A stretch of DNA of 64,000 nucleotides, taken from a virus. The stretch covers positions 1 through 64,000 of IMG/VR virus record IMGVR_UViG_3300042894_002899; one strand, given 5' to 3'. How positions within the stretch are numbered: the first letter of the stretch is position 1; every line of letters starts with the position of its first letter. The position numbers and the translations under genes are program-made. This document shows positions 44,510 to 52,112 of this stretch, in pieces. The notes below the pieces were generated by a model that ran no database searches, was not told where the DNA came from, and saw only the letters and a program-made list of their open reading frames with translations.

Positions 44510-45095
44510 TTACGATGAAATAAAAATGTTGGTTGAAGCGTCAAGAAGAGCTTTAAAGGGTAAAGTGAATGAAAGTAATAGTACCGACATTCGCAAACAA
44601 TATGGTTTAATCATAGAACAAATATCTGATGAAACTGATAATGTTGAAATTGATGACATCAATATTGAAGAAAAACCAAAAAAAGACTCTGATGAAGTTG
44701 GAGTTAAAAAAGAAAAACAAAAAGCTTATAGGGTATTGAATAATATCATTATCCTCCATGGTAAAACTAAGGCCGATTTACAATTAACCACAGACGAGAA
44801 AAACGCTCTAACATCAAGTGTTGATGAATTTAGAAATGATGTTGCAGAACTTGTTGATTTTGGTGATTTGAATGTTTACCACGATAACGTTGAGTGGAAA
44901 GGTAAAATTTTAGAAAATGATTTAGAATTTTTCTTTTCAATAAACGAACCAAATGGTTTATATATTAAGGGAGACATGATCAAAATTGATCAAGACTATA
45001 TGGAAACTATTACAAAATTGCAAGGGTACTATGAGAAATTTAAAACTAAATGGAGTAAGATAGTTGCTTCAAGACAAGAAGACGTAGAAAAATGA
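44502..45095 (+). CDS. Hypothetical protein with (L/V)-V-E leader
   Basis: This 197-residue protein starts MNNYDEIKMLVEASRRALKG, with an L-V-E site at residues 10-12, like the leader-bearing proteins elsewhere in the window. An acidic linker (DNVEIDDINIEEKPKKDSDE) follows. A folded domain of ~115 residues ends the protein (NNIIILHGKTKADLQLTTDE and a later EWKGKILENDLEFFFSINEP). No family is recognised. It overlaps the amidase by 8 nt and the first spanin-like gene by 4 nt, yet the leader hints at a head-packaged protein. Confidence 0.62.
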   Translation: MNNYDEIKMLVEASRRALKGKVNESNSTDIRKQYGLIIEQISDETDNVEIDDINIEEKPKKDSDEVGVKKEKQKAYRVLNNIIILHGKTKADLQLTTDEKNALTSSVDEFRNDVAELVDFGDLNVYHDNVEWKGKILENDLEFFFSINEPNGLYIKGDMIKIDQDYMETITKLQGYYEKFKTKWSKIVASRQEDVEK

Positions 45096-45445
45096 GAGAA
45101 TTTTTAATAAAAAATTGGAAGAACATCACTCTTGGTATACTAGGGGTGATTTTCGTTTATTTATTGGTTAGGGTTTTTACACCAGCTCCTGATATGTCAG
45201 AACTTAATAAGTATAAGTTGGAACAAATAGATAAGCACATTGAGGAAATGAAAAACATGCAGAAAAGTTTGAGTGACTCCATACAATCTTACCAAAGTAA
45301 AATAACTGAGATTGATGAAAAGATCTCAAAAATCAAAGTGGAGAAGAAAGAGGTGAACAATTATTACACTCAGAAAAAAGAAGAAATAAAAAATGCGGAC
45401 AAAAAACAAATAGATAGTCTGTTGAGAAGTAGATACAATTTTTAA
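45092..45445 (+). CDS. Inner-membrane coiled-coil protein, spanin-like
   Basis: This 117-residue protein has one N-terminal membrane segment (ITLGILGVIFVYLLVRVF, about 12-29) and then a long coiled coil (about 40-100). That is the plan of an i-spanin (Rz-type), which spans the periplasm and fuses membranes after the wall is cut. It begins in an ATGA overlap with the gene upstream and lies just after the amidase. The next gene may be its partner. The family assignment is by architecture only. Confidence 0.6.
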   Translation: MREFLIKNWKNITLGILGVIFVYLLVRVFTPAPDMSELNKYKLEQIDKHIEEMKNMQKSLSDSIQSYQSKITEIDEKISKIKVEKKEVNNYYTQKKEEIKNADKKQIDSLLRSRYNF

Positions 45446-45446
45446 T

Positions 45447-45860
45447 ATGAAAAAAATATTTTTAATTTTTGTTTTTGGTCTTTTTTCACTAACGGTTAGT
45501 GGTCAAAAAGGTATTAAGGATACATCAGAAATGTCCATCCCTTATAGTGTTGCTCAGAAAATGTTATTAGATCTTAATGATTATGATAGACTTAAGGAGT
45601 TATCTAAACTTGATAAAAAAGAAATTGTTGAATTAAATAACAAAGTTGAATTGTTAAATAAAGTAAACCAAACTTGGGTTGAAAAAGATTCTTTGAGTAG
45701 AGAAATAATTTCTGAAACGGAAGAAAAGGTTAAAATTTACAAAGAAGAAAATGAACAACTTAGAGATGATAATAAGAGATTAAAAACTAAGAACACGATA
45801 TTCAATATAATATCAGGAGCAATTGTTGCACCATTAACATACATGATATTATTTAAATAA
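45447..45860 (+). CDS. Secreted coiled-coil protein with C-terminal membrane segment, spanin-like
   Basis: This 137-residue protein starts with a signal peptide (MKKIFLIFVFGLFSLTVSGQ), followed by a long coiled coil (about 45-115) and a C-terminal hydrophobic segment (NIISGAIVAPLTYMILF). There is no lipobox cysteine, so it is not a classical o-spanin. Export followed by a membrane anchor gives a periplasm-spanning rod, as in unimolecular spanins. It lies 1 nt after the previous spanin-like gene and overlaps the next by 1 nt. Confidence 0.58.
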   Translation: MKKIFLIFVFGLFSLTVSGQKGIKDTSEMSIPYSVAQKMLLDLNDYDRLKELSKLDKKEIVELNNKVELLNKVNQTWVEKDSLSREIISETEEKVKIYKEENEQLRDDNKRLKTKNTIFNIISGAIVAPLTYMILFK

Positions 45861-46105
45861 TGGCACTTACGACATCAGATAAAAAAGAGATCGAAACTTT
45901 AATAAAAAAAGAAATTAAAGACTTTTTAGGGTCAAATACCGCAAAACAATTTGAAACTAAATTACTTGACAACATCTCAAAAGAGATGCAACGAGGAGGT
46001 CTTAAAAAAGATGTTAAAGAGATAGTCATAAAATCATTCCAAGAGTACTTTACAGTGATGTATCAACAAAGAGGGTTCTGGGAACAAAAATTCAGAAATG
46101 TATAA
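45860..46105 (+). CDS. Small helical hypothetical protein
   Basis: This 81-residue protein is basic and helical throughout (DKKEIETLIKKEIKDFLGSN, then LKKDVKEIVIKSFQEYFTVM). It ends with aromatic residues (YQQRGFWEQKF). It has 1-nt overlaps with the genes on both sides. Similar short helical proteins appear in the virion regions of related phages, but no function is known. Confidence 0.6.
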   Translation: MALTTSDKKEIETLIKKEIKDFLGSNTAKQFETKLLDNISKEMQRGGLKKDVKEIVIKSFQEYFTVMYQQRGFWEQKFRNV

Positions 46106-46896
46106 TGGGAGATGTAATTACAAAACTTAAAGACTCTATCGCGAGTGGTTTAGCCTCAGATCCAGACGCAAGAAGAGATGTTCTTAAAGCGATTGATAAG
46201 GCTAATGTTAATGAAGAATCAAGACATTATTTAGAGTTTTTAAATGATAAAAACGACATGTCTGAGATTTATAAATTAATTAAAAATAAAAAACTTTCTA
46301 ACAATCAAATTAGAAAAAAAATAAAAGAATTTCTCAAAGAACCTAACGATTTGAGGGATTTCCTAAATGCTATTTTGGATACAAAATCGAGTATTGAAAA
46401 GTTAATACCTAAGTCGGGTAAAAAAGAAGAAAATACTGAAGCAACAGGTGCTGGAGGTGCGGGAGCATACTCAATGCCGTTATTCTCAACCACAAAGGGA
46501 GATGTTGTTAAAGGTGTGAAAACCGTTAGAGAACAAATAGAGAGTGATGGTGAGGTTGGGTTAACGGATGGCGAATCAGTTAAAGCAGAAACAAAAGAAG
46601 CGACTAGTTCTTCATCATCAGGTCAATATAGTCAACCGGCTATATGGGCAAAATCTATGAAAAAGAAAGATTGGAAAGGAGCGTCAACAAAATGGATGCC
46701 AGGCTCCAAAAGAGTTCAAGTTAAGAAAAAATGTACAAGATTCCCATACTGTAATCAAGGCGATATAAATGCTCTCAAGATCTTTGAAAATGAGACAGTC
46801 CAAAGTGCGATTGACAGTGTCTCGAGTAGGTATGGCGTTAATAAAGAGTATATTTCAGAGATTGTCTTTCAAGAAATTAGAAAAAGACAAAAATAA
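46105..46896 (+). CDS. Hypothetical protein with Gly/Ala-rich linker
   Basis: This 263-residue protein has a helical N-terminal domain (about 1-105) with many Lys and Asp. A flexible stretch follows with ATGAGGAGAYSMPLFST (about 113-129), a phrase I associate with virion or head-associated proteins of large phages. A Ser-rich linker and a basic C-terminal domain end the protein (VQVKKKCTRFPYCNQGDINA, then VNKEYISEIVFQEIRKRQK). It is the last gene before the acidic protein at 46921. A head-related role is a guess from composition. Confidence 0.6.
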   Translation: MGDVITKLKDSIASGLASDPDARRDVLKAIDKANVNEESRHYLEFLNDKNDMSEIYKLIKNKKLSNNQIRKKIKEFLKEPNDLRDFLNAILDTKSSIEKLIPKSGKKEENTEATGAGGAGAYSMPLFSTTKGDVVKGVKTVREQIESDGEVGLTDGESVKAETKEATSSSSSGQYSQPAIWAKSMKKKDWKGASTKWMPGSKRVQVKKKCTRFPYCNQGDINALKIFENETVQSAIDSVSSRYGVNKEYISEIVFQEIRKRQK

Positions 46897-46899
46897 AGA

Positions 46900-46906
46900 T
46901 ATTTAT
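46900..46906 (+). promoter_or_regulatory. TATTTAT motif
   Basis: GATATTTATAA lies 14 nt before the ATG at 46921 in a 24-nt gap. Confidence 0.45.
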
Positions 46907-46920
46907 AAGAAAAATTAAAA

Positions 46921-48519
46921 ATGAATAGAACAGAATATATCCGCTCAAGATTTGAAAAAATCTTATCAGAAAATATTAACGAGAAAGCTAACGAAATTCT
47001 TACCAAACTTAATTTGGATAAAGAAGTCCCATTTGATGCTCCTGGAGGACCTTCTGACTATGTACAAGAAGGTGAAACTTGTGAACAGTGTGGTGGTGAA
47101 ATGAAGGAAGGTGAAACTTGCGAACAGTGTGGTGGAAAAGGTGAAGTTATGGAGTTAGGTGGTATGGATACAGATCACCCAAAATTCGGTAAGTTAAACC
47201 TTAAACAGTTGTCTAGAAAAGAATTGGAAAAACTACTTAGTAGTGATGATGAAGAAGAAGATGACGATGAGTGGGAAGAGGTTGATTTAGATGCGGAGAC
47301 TGACTGGTCTAAATTAGAGGAAGAGATTGAGGAAGAACTTCACGGAAAACAACGCAAGTTAGATAAAAATAAAAATGGTAGACTCGATAAAGAAGATTTC
47401 AAGATGTTAAGAAAAAAACACATGGAAGAAAATGACGAAGATACTGAACCTTTATATGAAGTAGAATTTGAATTAGATTTGAATGAATACTCAATGGGTG
47501 ACGACGATCTTGAGGTAGTGAAACCATACGGTGATTTCTCAACAGATAGTCCTAATATTAAACCAGGTAGAAACCAAGTTAAAAATGTTGGAGATAAATA
47601 TCAAAGAAAGATCTCTAAAAAATTTGACGATTATGAGTTAGAAGAGGGTGAGACTGAAGAAGGAAATGCGTTTACAGGAGCTTTAGCTCAAGCTAAAAAA
47701 GAAGGTAAAAATTCTTTTGAAGTTGATGGTAAAAAATATGGTGTTAAAGAGTCATATCGCAATAACAAATCTAAAGTGACCAAAAATATTATTTTTACAG
47801 AGAACGAACTTATCTCCCTTATCGAAAAAATGATTAACGAAGAGAAAAACTCTTTCAATATGAAAGAACCTAAAGGGTATGTTGAATATGAGAAAGCACA
47901 CAAAAAAGATAAGAAAGAAAACGAAGATTATTTAAAGAGTGTTGCTAAAAAAATGACTGACTACCTTAAAGGTGCATCTGATGGAGGGTCTAAATATGAA
48001 ATGAAAGAAACTCAAAAATTCCCAACTGAAAATGGTGGAATGAAAAAAGGTAACAGAAAGAAATATACACCATCTGATGCTGTTGATGAATATATCGATG
48101 CATTCTCATATCCTGGTCAAACTAATTTAGTGTATGATGAGATTAAACCTAATGATGAGTGGATTGAAGCTAATTTAGTTGGTTCTTCTAAAACAGGTAA
48201 TGCTCAAGTTGATAAAGACGGAAATGCGTTAGGTAATGTTGTACCAAGTGAGGTAGGTGAAAAATTCCTTAAAAACTTCAGAGACAACCTTTACGGTCAA
48301 GAACAAATGGATGCGTCATATCAAAGACAACCACAACCTGTTGATCAAGCTGGTGAGACTACTGAAAGAGGTACTCTTAAATCTAAAAGAGGTAAAAAAA
48401 CGGCTCAAAGTGTACTTAACAAGTTAGACGAATCTGTTAATGAAAAAGAAACTCTAAAGTTAAATGAGGAATTTAACAGAATACAACAGTTAATGGGGTA
48501 CCAACAAAAAACACAATAA
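46921..48519 (+). CDS. Acidic multidomain protein with CxxC pairs and EF-hand-like loop
   Basis: This 532-residue protein starts MNRTEYIRSRFEKILSEN, with an L-S-E site at residues 15-17. It then has two copies of GETCEQCGG (about 50-75). A strongly acidic stretch follows (DDEEEDDDEWEEVDLDAETD). Next is an EF-hand-like calcium loop, LDKNKNGRLDKEDF (about 147-160). At about 284-304 a second leader-like segment occurs (NIIFTENELISLIEKMINEE). The C-terminus ends LNEEFNRIQQLMGYQ. The acidic, low-complexity nature fits a scaffold-like or core protein of the prohead, possibly processed at several (L/I)xE sites. The evidence is compositional. Confidence 0.68.
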   Translation: MNRTEYIRSRFEKILSENINEKANEILTKLNLDKEVPFDAPGGPSDYVQEGETCEQCGGEMKEGETCEQCGGKGEVMELGGMDTDHPKFGKLNLKQLSRKELEKLLSSDDEEEDDDEWEEVDLDAETDWSKLEEEIEEELHGKQRKLDKNKNGRLDKEDFKMLRKKHMEENDEDTEPLYEVEFELDLNEYSMGDDDLEVVKPYGDFSTDSPNIKPGRNQVKNVGDKYQRKISKKFDDYELEEGETEEGNAFTGALAQAKKEGKNSFEVDGKKYGVKESYRNNKSKVTKNIIFTENELISLIEKMINEEKNSFNMKEPKGYVEYEKAHKKDKKENEDYLKSVAKKMTDYLKGASDGGSKYEMKETQKFPTENGGMKKGNRKKYTPSDAVDEYIDAFSYPGQTNLVYDEIKPNDEWIEANLVGSSKTGNAQVDKDGNALGNVVPSEVGEKFLKNFRDNLYGQEQMDASYQRQPQPVDQAGETTERGTLKSKRGKKTAQSVLNKLDESVNEKETLKLNEEFNRIQQLMGYQQKTQ

Positions 48520-48566
48520 TTTACATTATTGAGTAATCCCTTATAATTTTTTCATAGTTGATAACT

Positions 48567-49034
48567 ATGGATAATTTTCTTAACTACATAACTAAAAATC
48601 TTGACCCTGAACAAGTTGATATCTGGTTCAGGGTCAATAATATTATACCGGAGAAGATGGAATTGTATTACGATCTCTCCTATAGTCTGTACCTACTAAT
48701 TAGAACAACTTATTTAGGTTATGACGATGACTTTAGTGAAACTAAAGTTAAAATGACACCTGAGGATAATCAAAACCACTTTGATTGGTGTTGGAATAAG
48801 ACAATCGAAAACTTCAAGAAAGAGAACATTAATTTTGAATTAAAGGGGGAACATTATGATTACTTCCTTAATTTATTTGTTGAGATTTATTACACACAAG
48901 GTAAAGATGTTGTCAGAAACTCAATAGATCTATTCTTTAACGATTTGTTTAATCGAGACAAACCATTTACTCAAGTGGATTTAGATTTAGTATTCAATAT
49001 ATATAAAAGTTTGGATAAAAATCTAATTATATAA
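48567..49034 (+). CDS. Hypothetical protein
   Basis: This 155-residue protein is read from the ATG at 48567; a TTG nine nt upstream is the alternative. It is mostly helical with many aromatic residues (MELYYDLSYSLYLLIRTTYL, then YDYFLNLFVEIYYTQGKDVV). It has no membrane segment and no recognised family. It stands alone between the acidic protein and the Hc1-like gene, without a clear promoter motif directly before it. Confidence 0.65.
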   Translation: MDNFLNYITKNLDPEQVDIWFRVNNIIPEKMELYYDLSYSLYLLIRTTYLGYDDDFSETKVKMTPEDNQNHFDWCWNKTIENFKKENINFELKGEHYDYFLNLFVEIYYTQGKDVVRNSIDLFFNDLFNRDKPFTQVDLDLVFNIYKSLDKNLII

Positions 49035-49097
49035 CCTTTACAAAGTCAATAGGGGTTATTACTATAGACTTAATAAACATTAATTTTTTACGTTAAA

Positions 49098-49268
49098 ATG
49101 GAAACTTTAGAAAAAATTAAAGACCTTACCGAACAATTGAGTATCGACGTTACTAAGTTTTATGATGGTAATAAAAGTGCCGGAACTAGAGCAAGAAAAA
49201 CATCACAAGATTTAAAAAATCTTATTCAACAATTGAGAGGAGAGATTCTTGAGGAAAGAAAAAAATAA
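49098..49268 (+). CDS. Histone H1 / Hc1-like small DNA-binding protein
   Basis: This 56-residue protein starts METLEKIKDLTEQLSIDVTK and contains GNKSAGTRARKTSQDLKNLI (about 25-44), followed by a short RGEILEERKK end. The GNKxAGTRARKxSxxLxxLxxxxR pattern is that of the Hc1/histone H1-like family, small basic proteins that bind DNA in Bacteroidota and Chlamydiae. The length matches short Bacteroidota members. It overlaps no other reading frame, lies 6 nt before a small membrane protein, and follows an AT-rich 63-nt gap. Possible roles are compaction of the phage genome or interference with the host nucleoid. Confidence 0.8.
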   Translation: METLEKIKDLTEQLSIDVTKFYDGNKSAGTRARKTSQDLKNLIQQLRGEILEERKK

Positions 49269-49273
49269 TTAAA

Positions 49274-49468
49274 ATGAAGGAATTGGATATTTTACTATTA
49301 TTTGTGTTCGTATTATCATGTGTATTTACTGCTAATACGATAATCAAAATAATTGGACTTATTTTAAGTGACGAACCAAAACAAATAACCTACAACCGAA
49401 TTGAAAAAATATCCAATTACTTCTTCTTTTCCTATTTAATAACTTATTTTATAACCAACATAATATAA
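49274..49468 (+). CDS. Small two-segment membrane protein
   Basis: This 64-residue protein has two hydrophobic helices (ELDILLLFVFVLSCVFTANT and YFFFSYLITYFITNII) joined by a polar loop with a basic segment (DEPKQITYNRIEKI). The size and layout could fit a holin or a small host-membrane effector. It lies 6 nt after the Hc1-like gene and 2 nt before the next gene. It is not next to the amidase, so holin identity is uncertain. Confidence 0.6.
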   Translation: MKELDILLLFVFVLSCVFTANTIIKIIGLILSDEPKQITYNRIEKISNYFFFSYLITYFITNII

Positions 49469-49469
49469 T

Positions 49470-49904
49470 ATGTATAACGAACTTAAAGACATATTCCAAT
49501 ACCTAATCTCGGTTAGAAAATTAAAACAATATCTAACTATTGATATTGAATTCCCAAATCACTGGAAAATCCCGAAAAAATTTGTTCAGGAGGACAAAAT
49601 TGTTGAAAATGATAAGGTGAATGATGGGTATAGATTTTTCTCCTTCGTTAGTGAACTTGATGAAAGACAACTTAATAAAACGGTTGAAAACATTAGAAAT
49701 ATTATTGATTACAATAAGGAAATTGAAATGAAGGAAAAATTATTAAAACAGAAGATTGACGAATTAAAAAGAGTTTTTGAAAGTGAAAACCTTGATAAAT
49801 TACAATCTTTAAAATTTGACATACTTGAAGAAAAATTAGATGATGGAGAAGAAGTTATCAACACGAGAGGAACAGGCAGTGGACTGGTTGAGGAACGAGA
49901 TTGA
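49470..49904 (+). CDS. Hypothetical protein
   Basis: This 144-residue protein has an N-terminal domain (about 1-70: FQYLISVRKLKQYLTIDIEF, then NHWKIPKKF) and a coiled-coil C-terminal part (about 80-130). No enzyme motif is seen. Its last 65 bases overlap the start of the next gene in another frame. That is a long overlap for this genome and suggests the downstream gene was extended or arose within it. Confidence 0.65.
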   Translation: MYNELKDIFQYLISVRKLKQYLTIDIEFPNHWKIPKKFVQEDKIVENDKVNDGYRFFSFVSELDERQLNKTVENIRNIIDYNKEIEMKEKLLKQKIDELKRVFESENLDKLQSLKFDILEEKLDDGEEVINTRGTGSGLVEERD

Positions 49905-50043
49905 AAAAGATAAGACCGAACTAGACAAACAAAAACAAAGAATAATTGAGTCTTTAAAAGACTTTAAAAAAGAAGACATTGCGAAACCTAAAGAAAAACT
50001 AACATTATGGAAGAAGATAAAAAGAGTGTTGACGGGGTCTTAG
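49840..50043 (+). CDS. Small coiled-coil protein, overlapping gene
   Basis: This 67-residue protein is very charged and helical (WLRNEIEKDKTELDKQKQRI), with an amphipathic basic end (LTLWKKIKRVLTGS). Two ATG codons (49840 and 49843) can start it. It overlaps the upstream gene by 65 nt and the downstream gene by 37 nt. Start and stop positions fit a coupled series, so I take it as real, but with less certainty than its neighbours. Confidence 0.5.
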   Translation: MMEKKLSTREEQAVDWLRNEIEKDKTELDKQKQRIIESLKDFKKEDIAKPKEKLTLWKKIKRVLTGS

Positions 50044-50336
50044 AAAATTTGGCTTTGATTACCGATGCAATGCAAACATTATTTCCTGAAGGTAAGATGA
50101 TCTGTGTTTTCGAATTAAATGACGAGGATTTCAAAAAAGTCCAAACGAATTTTAGAAAAATTGACAGAGGACATAAGAAATTCTCTATAGATATGTCTGG
50201 TGTTGAACATGTGTTCATTCATGAAGACAGTGTTGATTACTCATTTGAGGAACCTAAAAAAGAAGAACCCAAAAAAATTAAAAACCCCCTTAAAAGATTT
50301 TTATCTAGGTTTGTAGGTGGTGGATCGTCTGTATAG
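50007..50336 (+). CDS. Hypothetical protein
   Basis: This 109-residue protein has an alpha/beta N-terminal part (VLENLALITDAMQTLFPEGK, then MICVFELNDEDFKKVQTNFR). It ends with a Lys/Glu-Pro linker and a basic amphipathic tail (KNPLKRFLSRFVGG) much like that of the preceding small protein, which suggests that both tails bind the same partner or membrane surface. Its last 36 bases overlap the converging minus-strand gene. Confidence 0.62.
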   Translation: MEEDKKSVDGVLENLALITDAMQTLFPEGKMICVFELNDEDFKKVQTNFRKIDRGHKKFSIDMSGVEHVFIHEDSVDYSFEEPKKEEPKKIKNPLKRFLSRFVGGGSSV

Positions 50337-50939
50337 TGATTGTTTACTAATACCCATCTCAGACAAAATATCGTATAGATACTTCTTTTGTGGTTTAGAA
50401 GTCTCAATAACAATAATAGAATCACCCCTACCCTTATCGATCAAATAGTCATTCAGACTTTCCAAAAACCTACGAGACTCATCCTCATCTTTTAGTGAAA
50501 ACAATTTAACATCGTCATCATTCTGAACAACAACCTTGTTGTTTAACCTTGAGATTAACTTTAGAGAACTTTTAGGTAGATACTTTCTAACAAACTCCTC
50601 AGTGGTTATCTTCTTATTCAAGTTAACATCAAATATTTTCTCCGGTACTTTGTATTTGGAAACCTTTATAATTTTATAATCAGGATCATCAAGGTTAACC
50701 AATATGTTTCTACCAAATTCATCCTTAACAAATAACTTATCGAAGTTATCGTCATTCTTTTTTAATAGACAAAGCTCATAATCACAAGATCTTGCATTTT
50801 CTACTTTAGTCTCAAAAATAACAGACTTATTATCCTCCATCATTTTATTATAATAGGACTCGGCCCTCTCAAAGGTCTTAAATCGGTTGATTATTTTCTT
50901 TCTTTCCTTATTTTTAAACAATACCACAAGGTAATTCAT
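50301..50939 (-). CDS. Hypothetical protein on the minus strand
   Basis: This 212-residue protein is read from the ATG at 50937-50939 (MNYLVVLFKNKERKKIINRF). A longer frame upstream exists but would run into the DnaJ start region, so the shorter form is preferred. The N-terminal ~65 residues look like an alpha/beta module. The rest is charged, ending with a helical segment (YDILSEMGISKQSLYRRS). No family is recognised. It is transcribed divergently from dnaJ and converges with the 50007 gene. Confidence 0.62.
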   Translation of the reverse strand: MNYLVVLFKNKERKKIINRFKTFERAESYYNKMMEDNKSVIFETKVENARSCDYELCLLKKNDDNFDKLFVKDEFGRNILVNLDDPDYKIIKVSKYKVPEKIFDVNLNKKITTEEFVRKYLPKSSLKLISRLNNKVVVQNDDDVKLFSLKDEDESRRFLESLNDYLIDKGRGDSIIVIETSKPQKKYLYDILSEMGISKQSLYRRSTTYKPR

Positions 50940-50968
50940 AAAACAATTATAATAGTTTGTCTCGATAA

Positions 50969-51895
50969 ATGAATAATGAAAATTTTTACAACGTATTAGG
51001 GGTCTCAGAAACCGCAACTCAAGATGAGATTAAAAAGGCTTATCGTAAGTTGGCAAAAGAAAATCACCCTGATGCTGGTGGAAATGAAGACATATTCAAA
51101 AAAATCTCAGTTGCTTATGATACCGTAGGTGATGAACAGAAGAGACAACAATACGATGCTCAGAGAAATAACCCATTTGGCGGGTTCGGTAATATGGATG
51201 ATGTATTCTCACAAATGTTTGGTGGAAGACGACCAAATAACCAACAAAGACCGGTACATACCTCAAATATCACGGTTAATATTGGTGTGTTAGATTCTTA
51301 TAGGGCAAAGAAACATTCATTATCTTATCGTAGACAAGCGATGTGTGAACCATGTAATGGTGGTGGTGGTGATAAGACCACTTGTAATGGTTGTGGGGGT
51401 TCTGGTGTGATTGTAAGACAAGTAGGGTCAGGAGCATTTGTACAATTAATGCAAATGGCGTGTGATGTGTGTGGTGGTACAGGATCAAAAATCATTAACC
51501 CTTGTTTTTTATGTAGTGGTATCGGATCAAAACCTGAAATGAAAAGTGTTGATATCTCATTACCACATGGAATTGATAACGGGCAATTCCTAAGACTTCA
51601 AGGAATGGGAGATTTTAGGAATGGTACATATGGTGATTTAGTCGTTAGAATTGACCTTAGACCTCAAGATGGTTTTGACAAAATTGGTAATCATTTGGTC
51701 TACAACTCGTTCTTAACACTTGATGATTTAAAAAACGGAAATATGATCGTACCTCATCCTGATGGTGAGTTAAACGTTAAAATGCCGAAAAAAGTTGATA
51801 CCTCAATACCATTAAGAGTTAAATCTAAAGGGTTTAGAACAGATACCGTTGGGGATCTGATGATTAATCAATACGTTAAGTTTGAGAGGGATTAA
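50969..51895 (+). CDS. dnaJ: DnaJ-like co-chaperone (type I)
   Basis: This 308-residue protein is a complete type I J-protein. The J domain is at 1-70 with HPD at 33-35. A Gly/Phe-rich region follows (FGGFGNMDDVFSQMFGG). Four zinc knuckles come next: CEPCNGGG, CNGCGGSG, CDVCGGTG and CFLCSGIG. The C-terminal substrate-binding domain ends the protein, a little shorter than in bacterial DnaJ (about 375). It would stimulate host DnaK in folding or replication-complex turnover. No DnaK or GrpE is in the window, so it must use the host chaperone. Host origin is probable. Confidence 0.95.
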   Translation: MNNENFYNVLGVSETATQDEIKKAYRKLAKENHPDAGGNEDIFKKISVAYDTVGDEQKRQQYDAQRNNPFGGFGNMDDVFSQMFGGRRPNNQQRPVHTSNITVNIGVLDSYRAKKHSLSYRRQAMCEPCNGGGGDKTTCNGCGGSGVIVRQVGSGAFVQLMQMACDVCGGTGSKIINPCFLCSGIGSKPEMKSVDISLPHGIDNGQFLRLQGMGDFRNGTYGDLVVRIDLRPQDGFDKIGNHLVYNSFLTLDDLKNGNMIVPHPDGELNVKMPKKVDTSIPLRVKSKGFRTDTVGDLMINQYVKFERD

Positions 51896-52053
51896 AGGAA
51901 CGAAATGAGGTCTTTAATAAATGATATGATTCCGTAAATACCGAATGCAAAAAATATACCACCACCGATTAGAACAAATCTTTGTGTGTTTTGAACTTGT
52001 TGACTTTCTTCACAAGTCCTACATTTAACTTCTGTTGCTTTTTGTTCTTTCAT
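51892..52053 (-). CDS. Small membrane protein with CxxC (53 residues)
   Basis: This minus-strand frame encodes a 53-residue protein: MKEQKATEVKCRTCEESQQV, then one membrane segment (FVLIGGGIFFAFGIYGIISF) and a short end. Its stop overlaps the dnaJ stop tail to tail by 4 nt. A TATTTAT motif lies 30 nt before its start, inside the divergent region shared with the Dam promoter. It fills a 217-nt gap that would otherwise be empty. No family is recognised; the CRTC pair might bind metal. Confidence 0.62.
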   Translation of the reverse strand: MKEQKATEVKCRTCEESQQVQNTQRFVLIGGGIFFAFGIYGIISFIKDLISFL

Positions 52054-52077
52054 ACCTATAATTTAAATAGTTGATAG

Positions 52078-52108
52078 TTGAAAATAAATATTAAAAAACG
52101 TATATTTG
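52078..52108 (+). promoter_or_regulatory. Host-type promoter for the Dam gene
   Basis: TTG (52078-52080), 20 nt, then TATATTTG (52101-52108); the ATG follows after 4 nt. This fits the Bacteroidota consensus (TTG, TAnnTTTG) and predicts a message beginning at or within a base or two of the start codon. Confidence 0.75.
52084..52090 (-). promoter_or_regulatory. TATTTAT motif on the minus strand
   Basis: Read on the minus strand, AATATTTATTT lies 30 nt before the ATG at 52053. It falls inside the spacer of the divergent Dam promoter, so the two could exclude each other. Confidence 0.35.
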
Positions 52109-52112
52109 TACC

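Noticed and set aside
49274-49468. Assignment of the small two-helix membrane protein as the holin
   Set aside because: The architecture fits, but it lies 5 kb from the amidase, next to an Hc1-like gene, and many small phage membrane proteins look alike.
50940-51017. Longer N-terminus for the minus-strand 50301 gene
   Set aside because: The extra 26 residues overlap the dnaJ start region on the other strand and look unlike the rest; the internal ATG at 50937-50939 is better placed.
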